Below are positions 1-6,658 of a DNA stretch of 11,964 nt, piece by piece (position 1 is the stretch's first letter; every line of letters starts with the position of its first letter). Origin of the DNA: Streptococcus oralis (GTDB lineage: Bacteria > Bacillota > Bacilli > Lactobacillales > Streptococcaceae); the NCBI GenBank assembly GCA_937930605.1, contig CALHBZ010000025.1, positions 1 to 11,964 of the forward strand. Direction: 5' to 3'. Under the pieces are notes generated by a model. The model had not been told where the DNA came from and ran no database searches. It saw only the letters and a program-made list of their open reading frames with translations. The position numbers and the translations under genes are program-made.

Positions 1-73
1 AAAGCTGGTTGAAGCTATATCCTTGTTTTCTAAGTTCATAGATCTGAACTTTATCTTCATAACTCAATTTCAT
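1..73 (-). CDS. IS3-family transposase OrfA, N-terminal 24 codons (partial)
   Basis: The ATG at 73-71 opens a frame that begins MKLSYEDKVQIYELRKQGYS and continues off the left edge. This resembles the helix-turn-helix N-terminus of OrfA from streptococcal IS3-family elements, where OrfA binds the element ends and OrfB carries the DDE catalytic domain. Only about 24 residues are visible, so whether the transposase is intact cannot be judged. The only purine-rich stretch upstream (GGGGTG on the minus strand) lies inside the right arm of a perfect hairpin, so translation from read-through RNA may be blocked. The alternative is a decayed copy. Confidence 0.6.
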   Translation of the reverse strand, partial: MKLSYEDKVQIYELRKQGYSFNQL

Positions 74-80
74 AATAAAA

Positions 81-121
81 CACCCCAAAAGTTAGATTTT
101 TTCTGTCTAACTTTTGGGGTG
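81..121. repeat. Perfect 16-bp inverted repeat inside the IS end
   Basis: Arms at 81-96 (CACCCCAAAAGTTAGA) and 106-121 are exact reverse complements separated by 9 bases. The outer arm is part of the IS terminal repeat. On the minus strand the hairpin is followed by TTTTATT and the transposase ATG. It can act as a terminator-like barrier to transcription entering from the flank and can also sequester the ribosome binding site. Confidence 0.8.
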
Positions 122-177
122 CAGTTCACAATAGCTCTATATTTCCTTATAAAAGATTATCAAACTAAAACTCAAAG

Positions 178-209
178 AAATCCGACTGCTTGTGAAAGTA
201 GCCGGATTT
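178..209. terminator. Stem-loop terminator downstream of the EXLDI pseudogene
   Basis: A 14-bp stem with one mismatch and one G-U pair forms between AAATCCGACTGCTT (178-191) and AAGTAGCCGGATTT (196-209), with a short loop. It begins directly beyond the TAA at 210-212. The minus strand after it is T-rich but broken (ATTTCTTTGAGTTTT), and the plus strand has TTTTTATAT, so it may work in both directions. Confidence 0.65.
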
Positions 210-578
210 TTATATATCTAATTTTTCAAAAAACTTGCCTGCTGACTGCTTTTCTTTTAGCTTCTCCAGCAGCTCATTCTCCAGAAAAGGACTGAGTTCG
301 TCAAAATATCGACAAACCTTAAAGACAGTTTCTCTGTCCAACTGGTCAAAAGCTAGTTCGTAATAGTCCTTATGATGGTACCAGTTCTGGTCATAGTTGA
401 CATCTGTTCGCTGATAGTAGACGATGTTCTGCTTCGGTGTCAGGTAAAGCTTCTGTGTTATAATGCTTTTCTGATCTTTAGACAGCTTGCTTCGATTGAA
501 AATCTTGACACCTTGAAAAATCTTGCGCTCATGGATACCTTAATTTGTAACTTTCAATTCGACTCTTTTATAGTGCAT
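210..578 (-). pseudogene. EXLDI-family protein, inactivated by an early stop codon
   Basis: From the ATG at 578 the minus strand reads MHYKRVELKVTN, then TAA at 542-540. The same frame stays open for 109 more codons to the TAA at 210-212. The conceptual product is about 122 residues and ends FFEKLDI, the C-terminal motif that names the EXLDI family (function unknown). The ribosome binding site GGAGG lies 7 bases before the ATG and a strong promoter is present upstream, so the expression signals are intact and the lesion is a single nonsense codon. No ATG restarts the frame near the stop. The body is hydrophilic, rich in Lys, Tyr and Asp, with no membrane segment or signal peptide. Readthrough or a sequencing error are the alternatives. 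Confidence 0.75.
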
Positions 579-603
579 ATAGTCACCTCCAGAAATTACC
601 TAC

Positions 604-631
604 ATTATATCAGGTTCAGACAGATTTTCAA
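604..631 (-). promoter_or_regulatory. Promoter of the EXLDI pseudogene
   Basis: On the minus strand TTGAAA (631-626) is followed after 16 bases by TATAAT (609-604), preceded by TGA, so the -10 is of the extended TGnTATAAT type. The expected transcription start is about 20 bases before the ATG at 578. A complete promoter in front of a broken gene suggests recent inactivation. Confidence 0.7.
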
Positions 632-642
632 GCAAAAATGTG

Positions 643-849
643 TCATTGCCAAAAGTCTTTCGTCACCTCTAAAATCTCTTCTGTCGGTGTTACTGTCGCT
701 TCAATAATGCTCTTGCCAGTCTTTTTCAGATAGGCTTGTATCAGATGATAGCCATAAGTATAGCCCGCAGCATAAGGCATGCCGACTGGTATTTGACCTT
801 GAATCTCAGCGATTTCATCACCGTAGAGATAAGGTGCCATTTCCGCCAT
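643..849 (-). pseudogene. C-terminal remnant of a DUF2268 putative Zn-dependent protease
   Basis: A 68-codon stretch contains YLYGDEIAEIQGQ and then GMPYAAGYTYGYHLIQAYLKK. This matches, as I remember the family, the C-terminal part of DUF2268 proteins (YjaZ-like putative zinc proteases of roughly 250-300 residues). The catalytic HExxH region of the family would lie upstream and is absent. The frame stays open a little further upstream, to a TAG near 915, but has no start codon there and no ribosome binding site before the ATG at 849. The open stretch runs straight into the potD terminator, so the 5' part was probably deleted. The alternative is a short expressed protein, which I consider unlikely. 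Confidence 0.6.
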
Positions 850-878
850 CCCTGTTAGCTGAAGATGACTAGAAAAGT

Positions 879-921
879 AAAAAACAATAGAATCAGATTT
901 TAACTCATTCTACTGTTTTTT
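879..921 (-). terminator. Terminator of the potABCD operon
   Basis: An 18-bp stem with two mismatches (879-896 with 904-921, loop ATTTTAA) starts 16 bases beyond the potD stop. On the minus strand it ends in TTTTTTACTTTTC. The plus strand also ends in a T run, so it can terminate in both directions. Confidence 0.8.
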
Positions 922-936
922 CTTTATTCTATCTTT

Positions 937-2007
937 CTACTTCCGATACATTTTAAACTGTAGGAAGAGGTCGCTATATTTGCCTGTCCATTTATGGTCA
1001 AATTTCTCATAAACTTCCAAGTGTTTCATGGTATCAGCGTCTGGATAGAAGGACTTGTCTTCTTTGGTCTCCTCTGGGAGCAGTTCCTTGGCTGGTAGGT
1101 TTGGTGTTGAGTAGCCTACATACTCCGCATTTTTAAGAGCATTTTCGGGTTTCAACATAAAGTTGATAAAGGCATAGGCTGCATCTTGGTTTTTCACGGT
1201 TTTGGGAATGACCATGTTATCAAACCAGAGATTGCTGGCCTCAGTCGGAACGACATATTTAAGGTTAGGATTTTTCTCCAACATCTGGCTGGCTTCTCCT
1301 GAGAAGGTCACCCCGATAGCAGCATTGTTCTGGATCATGTAACCCTTCATCTCGTCTGCCACAATGGCCTTGATATTTGGAGTCAGTTTGTAGAGCTTGT
1401 CTACCGTTTCTTCCAACTGCTGAGGATCCTTAGAGTTAAGACTGTAACCGAGCGAGTTAAGCCCGAGTCCCAGCACCTCACGCGCCCCATCAAAAAGCAT
1501 GATGGAATCCTTATATTCTGGCTTCCAGAGATCATCCCAATGTTCAGGCGCCTCATCTACCATGGTTTCATTGTAGACGATTCCCAAGGTCCCCCAGAAA
1601 TAAGGGATAGAGAATTTATTGCCTGGGTCAAAAGACTGGTTGAGAAACTCTGGTCCGATATTTTCGATTCCTTCAATTTTTGAATAATCAAGCGGAACTA
1701 AGAGGTCTTCGTCCTTCATCTTGTTGATCATGTATTCACTTGGGATGGCAATGTCGTAGGTCGTTCCACCCTGCTTGATCTTGGTATACATGGCCTCGTT
1801 GGAGTCAAAGGTCTCGTACTGAACTTGGATTCCTGTTTCTTCTGTGAATTTCTCCAAGAGTTCTGGATCGATATAGTCCCCCCAGTTGTAGATAACCAGT
1901 TTTTGACTATCTCGACTGTTGATTTTACTATCTAGATGATGGGAAATCCCCCACAAGACAAGGATAATTGCTACAATTCCTGCTAAAAATGAATAGAGTT
2001 TTTTCAT
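937..2007 (-). CDS. potD: Spermidine/putrescine-binding protein PotD
   Basis: Extracellular polyamine-binding subunit of the PotABCD importer, 356 residues, the usual length. Residues about 6-20 form a hydrophobic N-terminal segment, and the binding-protein fold follows from about residue 36. Typical PotD ligand-pocket stretches are visible: NWGDYIDP (41-48), IPSEYM (88-93), FDGAREV (172-178), WFDN (261-264) and VGYSTPN (297-303). They supply the Trp, Asp, Glu and Tyr residues that hold the polyamine amines. There is no cysteine at the end of the signal region, so no lipobox: the protein should stay anchored by an uncleaved segment or be released, not be a lipoprotein. It is last in the operon. 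Its ATG overlaps the potC stop (ATGA), with GAAGGAGG about 6 bases upstream. Confidence 0.95.
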   Translation of the reverse strand: MKKLYSFLAGIVAIILVLWGISHHLDSKINSRDSQKLVIYNWGDYIDPELLEKFTEETGIQVQYETFDSNEAMYTKIKQGGTTYDIAIPSEYMINKMKDEDLLVPLDYSKIEGIENIGPEFLNQSFDPGNKFSIPYFWGTLGIVYNETMVDEAPEHWDDLWKPEYKDSIMLFDGAREVLGLGLNSLGYSLNSKDPQQLEETVDKLYKLTPNIKAIVADEMKGYMIQNNAAIGVTFSGEASQMLEKNPNLKYVVPTEASNLWFDNMVIPKTVKNQDAAYAFINFMLKPENALKNAEYVGYSTPNLPAKELLPEETKEDKSFYPDADTMKHLEVYEKFDHKWTGKYSDLFLQFKMYRK

Positions 2008-2777
2008 GCTTGCTCCTCCTTCTCACGTGAGATAAAGTAATAGCCAACAACTAGGATAATACTAAAGAGAAAGACAAGGGCAGACAGGGCATTGATTTCT
2101 AGCGAAATCCCCTTCCGAGCGCGAGAGTAAATCTCGACTGACAGGGTTGAAAAGCCATTTCCCGTCACAAAGAAGGTCACGGCAAAATCATCCAGCGAAT
2201 AGGTAAAGGCCATGAAATAACCTGCAATGATAGACGGAGTCAGGTAAGGAAGCATGATTTCCTTGAACATCTGAAACTGGCTGGCACCAAGGTCATAAGC
2301 CGCATGAATCATGTCATCATTCATCTCCTTGAGACGAGGTAAGACCATCAAGACCACGATAGGGATGGAAAAGGCCACGTGACTAGATAGAACCGTCAAA
2401 AAGCCAAGTGAAAACTTAAGCTGGGTAAAGAGAATCAAGAAGCTGGCACCAATCATAACGTCTGGTGCAACCATCAAAATATTATTAAAAGATAGAAAGG
2501 CTTCTTGGTATTTCTTACGAGACTGATAGATATAGATGGCACCGAAAGTCCCGATAACTGTCGCAATTAAGGCAGATAGAAAGGCCAAGAAAAAGGTCTG
2601 GGTGAGGATTAACATGAGACGACCATCACCAAACATGGTTTTAAAATGGCTCAGACTAAAGCCTGTAAAGCTGTTCATATCATCGCCAGCATTAAAGGCA
2701 TAGCCAATCAAGTAAAAAATTGGCAAATAAAGGATGATAAAGACAAAGGCTAGGTAGAGATTGGCAAATTTTTTCAT
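2004..2777 (-). CDS. potC: Spermidine/putrescine ABC transporter permease PotC
   Basis: Second membrane subunit of the polyamine importer, 257 residues, with about six hydrophobic segments (first at residues 7-28). The cytoplasmic EAA-type coupling loop, AAYDLGASQFQMFKEIMLP (159-177), contacts the PotA ATPase. I chose the ATG at 2777 over an in-frame ATG at 2804: AAAGGAG sits 7 bases before the former, the resulting length fits the family, and the ATG overlaps the potB stop as ATGA. The extra nine residues of the longer form lie inside potB and look unlike a PotC start. Expression is probably translationally coupled to potB. Confidence 0.93.
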   Translation of the reverse strand: MKKFANLYLAFVFIILYLPIFYLIGYAFNAGDDMNSFTGFSLSHFKTMFGDGRLMLILTQTFFLAFLSALIATVIGTFGAIYIYQSRKKYQEAFLSFNNILMVAPDVMIGASFLILFTQLKFSLGFLTVLSSHVAFSIPIVVLMVLPRLKEMNDDMIHAAYDLGASQFQMFKEIMLPYLTPSIIAGYFMAFTYSLDDFAVTFFVTGNGFSTLSVEIYSRARKGISLEINALSALVFLFSIILVVGYYFISREKEEQA

Positions 2778-3580
2778 CGTTCTCTCCTTTCCTTGGTCAC
2801 CCACATAGTGATAAACATGGTCAGGATAAGAATCACACCGATGGTGGAACCCATACCGTAGTTGTCATTGGTTAGAAAGTTCTGCTCAATGGCCGTTCCC
2901 AAGGTGATAACGCGGTTCCCACCAATCAAACGTGTCAGCATGAAGAGACTCAAACTTGGAATAAAGACAGATTGGACTCCACTTCGCACTCCATTCATCG
3001 ATAGAGGGAAGATGACATGACGGAAGGTCTCCCACTTAGTTGCACCAAGGTCATAGCTAGCATTGATCAGATTATTGTCCATATCGTCCAAGACATTGAA
3101 AATGGGCAAAATCATAAAAGGAAGCTCGATGTAGCTTGCTACAAAGATAAAGGAGAAATCCGTAAAGAGCAACTGTTGTGAACCGATTCCGATGAATTCC
3201 AAGAATTGGTTAATGGAGCCATTTTGACCAAAAATTCCGATAAAGGCATAGGCCTTAAGGAGAAGATTAATCCAAGTAGGCAGGATAATCAGCATGAGCC
3301 AGAGTTGACGGTGCTTGAGACGAGTCAAAAAGAGGGCTGTCGGATAGCTGATGAGAAGCGTCACCAGAGTCACAATCCCAGCATAGAGAACAGAGTTGAA
3401 ACTCATTTTGAGATAGGTCAAGTTTTGTGACACAAAGTAGGATTTATAATTATCTAAACTGAACTGGCCTTCGATATTGAAAAAGGATTGTCCAAAAATC
3501 AAGACTAAAGGTGCGAGGACAAAGAGTGCAATCCAAAGCATGTAGGGCACTACAAAGAGTTTAGAGCTTGTTTTCTTCAT
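2774..3580 (-). CDS. potB: Spermidine/putrescine ABC transporter permease PotB
   Basis: First membrane subunit of the PotABCD importer, 268 residues, with about six transmembrane segments (the first around residues 9-30). The EAA-type loop [19 protein letters not shown] (174-192) is the contact site for PotA. A TTG 15 bases upstream in frame would give a longer product (MRRKEM...). I prefer the ATG at 3580 because AGGAGG lies 6 bases before it and because the TTG form would translate its own Shine-Dalgarno sequence. The start lies 20 bases inside the end of potA, consistent with coupled translation and stoichiometric assembly with PotA and PotC. Confidence 0.92.
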   Translation of the reverse strand: MKKTSSKLFVVPYMLWIALFVLAPLVLIFGQSFFNIEGQFSLDNYKSYFVSQNLTYLKMSFNSVLYAGIVTLVTLLISYPTALFLTRLKHRQLWLMLIILPTWINLLLKAYAFIGIFGQNGSINQFLEFIGIGSQQLLFTDFSFIFVASYIELPFMILPIFNVLDDMDNNLINASYDLGATKWETFRHVIFPLSMNGVRSGVQSVFIPSLSLFMLTRLIGGNRVITLGTAIEQNFLTNDNYGMGSTIGVILILTMFITMWVTKERRER

Positions 3581-4718
3581 CTCTTTCCTCCTCAATAGCG
3601 TTAATCAAACCTGCTTCTTGCTCTTCGATTTCTACGTATTCCTCGATACGAGCATCGAACTCTTCTTCGGTTTCGTTGAGACGCATGATGTGGATGTCTT
3701 CTGGTTCAAAGTCCAGACCGATTTCCTCACCAACGATGGCCTTGCGAGTCGAGTGAATCATCCATTCATTTCCGAGTTCGTCATAGGCGATAATCTCATA
3801 GTGAACCCCACGAAAAAGCTGGGTATCAACCTTGACTTGGAGCTTGGCTTCTTCAGGAAGGGTAATGCGCAAGTCCTCTGGACGAATGACAACCTCGACA
3901 GGCTCATTTGGCTTCATCCCCCCATCGACCGCTTCAAAGCGTTTGCCGTTAAACTCGACCAAGTAGTCCTCAATCATAGTCCCTTGCAAGATGTTGGACT
4001 CACCGATAAAGGTGGCAACAAAATGGTTGATTGGCTCATCATAGATATCTACAGGTGTTCCAGACTGAACAATCTCACCATCGTTCATAACGAAAATCCA
4101 GTCACTCATAGCCAGGGCTTCTTCCTGATCGTGAGTGACAAAGACAAAGGTAATCCCCAATCGTTGTTGCAGTTCACGCAGTTCGTACTGCATGTCTGTT
4201 CGCAACTTCAAGTCCAGCGCTGATAAAGGCTCATCCAACAAAACCACACGGGGTTGGTTGATGATAGCACGGGCAATGGCTACACGCTGACGTTGTCCTC
4301 CAGAGAGCTTACGGATGGAACGTTTTTCATAACCTTCTAACTGAACCATCTTGAGAACTTCTGCTACACGTTGCTCGATTTCTTTCTTGTCGATTTTACG
4401 CAAGCGGAGGGGAAAAGCAACATTTTCAAACACATTCATATGTGGAAACAAGGCATAGGATTGGAAGACTGTATGAACATCTCGCTTGTTGGTTGGGATG
4501 TCGTTGATTCGTACCCCATCCAGCAAAATATCTCCTGTCGTCGCATCCAGTAAACCTGCAATGATGTTTAGGATGGTTGATTTTCCGGAACCTGATGCGC
4601 CTAGTAGGGTATAGAACTTTCCTTCTTCCAACTCAAAGTTGATATCTTTGAGAACCTTGGTGTTGCTGTCTTCAAAAACTTTAGAGACGTTTTTGAATTC
4701 AATAATTGGTTTTTTCAA
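3561..4718 (-). CDS. potA: Spermidine/putrescine ABC transporter ATP-binding protein PotA
   Basis: ATPase that powers polyamine import, 385 residues. Visible motifs: Walker [10 protein letters not shown] (40-48), Q-loop Q86, signature LSGGQ (138-142), Walker B VVLLDEP (158-164) with catalytic E163, and switch H196. A TOBE-like regulatory domain spans about 240-347. The last 38 residues (348-385) form an acidic tail with 15 Glu and 2 Asp. The start is a TTG at 4718 because no in-frame ATG fits the family N-terminus. AAGGA lies 11 bases upstream of the TTG but only 4 bases from an out-of-frame ATG at 4725. This weak start may limit synthesis. PotA is first in the four-gene operon, 159 bases after murB. 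Confidence 0.94.
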   Translation of the reverse strand: MKKPIIEFKNVSKVFEDSNTKVLKDINFELEEGKFYTLLGASGSGKSTILNIIAGLLDATTGDILLDGVRINDIPTNKRDVHTVFQSYALFPHMNVFENVAFPLRLRKIDKKEIEQRVAEVLKMVQLEGYEKRSIRKLSGGQRQRVAIARAIINQPRVVLLDEPLSALDLKLRTDMQYELRELQQRLGITFVFVTHDQEEALAMSDWIFVMNDGEIVQSGTPVDIYDEPINHFVATFIGESNILQGTMIEDYLVEFNGKRFEAVDGGMKPNEPVEVVIRPEDLRITLPEEAKLQVKVDTQLFRGVHYEIIAYDELGNEWMIHSTRKAIVGEEIGLDFEPEDIHIMRLNETEEEFDARIEEYVEIEEQEAGLINAIEEERDEENKL

Positions 4719-4743
4719 TTGTCATAAATTCCTTCTTTTTCAT
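4699..4743 (-). CDS. Possible 14-codon short ORF overlapping the potA start
   Basis: The ATG at 4743 reads [14 protein letters not shown] and stops at TGA 4701-4699, out of frame with potA and overlapping its first 20 bases. A second ATG in the same frame at 4725 has AAGGA 4 bases before it, a closer Shine-Dalgarno than the potA TTG has. It could be a leader peptide that couples or competes with potA initiation. It could equally be chance, since the sequence is A-rich. There is no evidence of expression. Confidence 0.25.
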   Translation of the reverse strand: MKKKEFMTIEKTNY

Positions 4744-4877
4744 AAATTAACAGATCCGGGCTCTGTCAGGCCGCTACTACCTCGTGTAGGAGATTGAACT
4801 GCCTACATACTTCTGCACTAACGATAGGCTTTCACCCCCTTTACAATGGTTATAGCAGCAACTTTTCTGCCCCAACC
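4719..4877 (-). promoter_or_regulatory. Structured leader region upstream of potA
   Basis: This 159-base gap is far longer than the other junctions in the operon. On the minus strand it can form several short stems: A, 4825-4829 with 4801-4805; B, 4802-4807 with 4785-4790 (6 bp, 11-base loop); C, 4786-4789 with 4777-4780; D, 4762-4766 with 4750-4754. A and B share bases, and so do B and C, so they exclude each other in the way riboswitch or attenuator stems do. There is no terminator-like T run before potA, so any control would act on translation or stability. I do not recognise it as a known riboswitch class. Confidence 0.4.
4849..4857 (-). promoter_or_regulatory. Possible extended -10 promoter for potABCD
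   Basis: On the minus strand TGCTATAAC (4857-4849) matches TGnTATAAT with one change, 20 bases beyond the murB stop. There is no good -35: TTGGGG is only 15 bases upstream. If used, it would give an untranslated leader of about 120 bases. Otherwise potABCD is transcribed from the murB promoter. Confidence 0.35.
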
Positions 4878-5783
4878 TTATTCTTTCTCACCCAAAATAC
4901 GGACTTCCCTCTCAAGGGTAACACCTGAGTGTTCCTTAACTTTTTCAATCACAGACTCAATCAAGTCCTCGTAGTCTTTGGCCGTTCCGTCAGCAATATT
5001 GATCATGAAACCAGCGTGCTTTTCAGATACTTCAACACCACCGATACGATAGCCTTTCAAACCAGCCTCTGAAATCAACTGACCTGCAAAATGCCCCACT
5101 GGACGCTTAAATACTGAGCCACAAGATGGGTATTCTAGAGGTTGTTTGAGTTCGCGAAGGTGCGTCAAGCGATCCATCTCTTGTTTGATAACCTGATGGG
5201 TTCCTGGAGCTAGGGCAAATTTAGCTGACAAGACAATGGCACCAGACTCCTGAATGGCTGAATGGCGGTACCCAAAAGCTAAATCCTTGGCTGACAAGGT
5301 CTCGATTTCCCCTTCCTTGGTCAAAATTTGACAAGACTGCAAGATATGAGCAATCTCACCTCCGTAGGCACCCGCATTCATAAAGACAGCTCCTCCGATG
5401 CTCCCTGGAATACCACAAGCAAACTCAAAACCAGTTAAACTATGACGGAGTGCAATACGTGTTGTCTCAATCAAATTAGCACCAGCTTCTGCTTCGATGG
5501 TATAACCATTAACTGAAACGTTATTGAGCTTGTCACACAAGATGACAAATCCACGGATCCCACCTTCACGCACGATGATATTGCTGGCATTTCCTAGCAC
5601 CATCCAAGGAATATTCTCTTGATTGGCAAATTGGACGACACGCGCCATCTCATAGCGATTACGTGGTAGAACTAGGTAATCCGCTCGACCTCCAACCTTG
5701 GTATAGGTATAGGTCTTCAAGGGTTCCTTGAAACGAATATCAATTCCTTCTAATTGTTCTTGTATTTTAGTTACTAATCTCAT
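4878..5783 (-). CDS. murB: UDP-N-acetylenolpyruvoylglucosamine reductase MurB
   Basis: FAD enzyme that uses NADPH to reduce UDP-GlcNAc-enolpyruvate to UDP-MurNAc in cytoplasmic peptidoglycan precursor synthesis. It has 301 residues, the type II (Gram-positive) form. FAD-binding motifs are visible at [11 protein letters not shown] (27-37), GNASNI (64-69) and [20 protein letters not shown] (124-143). The expected catalytic residues are R173 in GYRH, S223 in CGSVFK (proton donor) and E293 in EVRILG. An ATG three codons upstream (5792) touches its AAAAGG sequence. The ATG at 5783 has AGGA about 8 bases upstream and gives the family length, so I prefer it. It precedes potABCD in the same direction and may be co-transcribed with it. 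Confidence 0.95.
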   Translation of the reverse strand: MRLVTKIQEQLEGIDIRFKEPLKTYTYTKVGGRADYLVLPRNRYEMARVVQFANQENIPWMVLGNASNIIVREGGIRGFVILCDKLNNVSVNGYTIEAEAGANLIETTRIALRHSLTGFEFACGIPGSIGGAVFMNAGAYGGEIAHILQSCQILTKEGEIETLSAKDLAFGYRHSAIQESGAIVLSAKFALAPGTHQVIKQEMDRLTHLRELKQPLEYPSCGSVFKRPVGHFAGQLISEAGLKGYRIGGVEVSEKHAGFMINIADGTAKDYEDLIESVIEKVKEHSGVTLEREVRILGEKE

Positions 5784-5811
5784 ATCTCTCATCCTTTTGT
5801 AAAGTCATTTC

Positions 5812-5820
5812 ATTATACCA
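5812..5820 (-). promoter_or_regulatory. murB: Extended -10 promoter of murB
   Basis: TGGTATAAT on the minus strand (5820-5812) is a perfect extended -10, about 30 bases before the murB ATG. The -35 region is poor, as is common with TGn promoters. An imperfect inverted repeat, GCTTTTGAC (5830-5838) and GTCAAAGC (5857-5864), lies just upstream and could bind a regulator, though none can be named. Confidence 0.65.
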
Positions 5821-5873
5821 TTTTTAAAAGCTTTTGACGAACCGAAAAATGGAAGTGTCAAAGCATCGCATAA

Positions 5874-5895
5874 AAAAAGAGGTAAACCTCTTTTT
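5874..5895 (-). terminator. Terminator of the budA-yhfC-like operon
   Basis: A perfect 9-bp stem, AAAAAGAGG (5874-5882) and CCTCTTTTT (5887-5895), has a TAAA loop. On the minus strand it ends in seven T residues. Its 5' arm overlaps the TAA stop (5896-5894) of the membrane-protein gene. It separates that transcript from murB. Confidence 0.85.
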
Positions 5896-6649
5896 ATGAT
5901 GATTTTTTCCAAAATGTAGATTTTGTTAGCCAGATAAAGGCTAGTACTTCTAAAAGAAGAATGACCTCCACTAGAAGTGGATTTGCAATCCATCCCACTT
6001 GAGATAAAGCTGGAGCCAAATCAAACAAGGCATGGAAACCATAGGCTGCAAGGAGATAGATCCATTTCTTCTGGCGGACACTTTGATAGACCCAAACAGA
6101 GAGACCAATTTGCACAACCAAAGCAAGCACACGCTCAACTCCTAGTAAATAAACCTGCCATACAGAAAGAGACTGAACCGTTTCGAGTGTCGTCTTTGGA
6201 AGGAGATTGGCTACATCAGTATTTGAAGACTGGATGAGTGAAAAGAGAATCAGCAAACTGATCAGACTTCCCATCCCAAGATAGAGCAACTCCAAACCTC
6301 CATGTCCCAAGCCGTAAGCCAAAGCGTCTTTCTCTTCTAGACTTCTCTTTTTCTCCAACCATTTAAAAAAGACAAGGCGGGCAGTTTCCTCAAAAAGGGC
6401 AGCCATGGCAATCGCGTAAAAAACATATAGGAAGGGTTGCTCCTGCATGAGCGAAATCGTTCCATCTTTTTGTGGTTGAAGAACTAGAACGTGAACCAGC
6501 TTCTCTAACACTTGAGACGAAACGAAAAATGCGATTGCCCCCAAGCCCATGACTGCAAGAGAAATCTTAAAGCGTTTTTTGGCGTACCAAGTCCCACCTA
6601 CTAGGACTAAAACCAAAGCGATCATAGTAAGAATAATATGTAGTGTCAT
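5894..6649 (-). CDS. YhfC-family membrane protein (putative intramembrane glutamic-type protease)
   Basis: A 251-residue polytopic membrane protein with about seven hydrophobic stretches, the first at residues 4-18. Conserved polar motifs sit inside or next to these: FEETAR (86-91), GLGHGGLE (113-120), GVER (170-173) and YGFHALFD (203-210). The EE..R, HGG.E and H...D pattern matches the YhfC family (PF10086), related to CPBP/Abi-type intramembrane proteases, where the Glu and His residues are thought to be catalytic. The substrate is unknown. The gene starts 9 bases after budA, and its AGGAG overlaps the budA stop codon, so the two are almost certainly co-transcribed and coupled. It may be a general membrane maturation factor; nothing here links it mechanistically to acetoin. 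Confidence 0.75.
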   Translation of the reverse strand: MTLHIILTMIALVLVLVGGTWYAKKRFKISLAVMGLGAIAFFVSSQVLEKLVHVLVLQPQKDGTISLMQEQPFLYVFYAIAMAALFEETARLVFFKWLEKKRSLEEKDALAYGLGHGGLELLYLGMGSLISLLILFSLIQSSNTDVANLLPKTTLETVQSLSVWQVYLLGVERVLALVVQIGLSVWVYQSVRQKKWIYLLAAYGFHALFDLAPALSQVGWIANPLLVEVILLLEVLAFIWLTKSTFWKKSS

Positions 6650-6658
6650 CTTTTTCTC

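Larger units (their letters stand above)
1..128 (-). mobile_element. End of an IS3-family insertion sequence (partial)
   Basis: The minus strand starts near 128 with TGAACTGCACCCC, a TG-initiated terminus of the kind IS3-family elements carry. It runs into a transposase OrfA start at 73 and leaves the window at base 1. The outer boundary at 128 is inferred from the TG terminus and from the inverted repeat just inside it. The target-site duplication cannot be tested because the other end is outside the window. The family call rests on the OrfA N-terminus; the exact element is not identified. Confidence 0.65.

Noticed and set aside
23..295. Plus-strand open frame of 90 codons
   Set aside because: It runs antisense through the IS end, the perfect hairpin and the end of the EXLDI gene; the start has no Shine-Dalgarno sequence.
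372..707. Plus-strand open frame of 111 codons
   Set aside because: It crosses the EXLDI pseudogene, its promoter and the DUF2268 remnant in antisense, has no ribosome binding site, and resembles nothing I know.
3618..4223. Long plus-strand open frame of 201 codons opposite potA
   Set aside because: It lies wholly within potA on the other strand, has no ribosome binding site or family resemblance, and its composition is that of antisense codons.
4719..4877. Known riboswitch, T-box or tRNA-like element before potA
   Set aside because: I saw none of the diagnostic sequences (for example the T-box TGGNACCGCG or a preQ1-II pattern). It is left as an unclassified structured leader.
4719..4877. 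BOX or RUP repeat element
   Set aside because: The sequence does not resemble the boxA or boxC modules or the RUP sequence as I remember them.
5805..5993. Minus-strand open frame between murB and the YhfC-like gene
   Set aside because: It reads through a clear terminator and overlaps the YhfC-like gene in another frame; low-complexity product.
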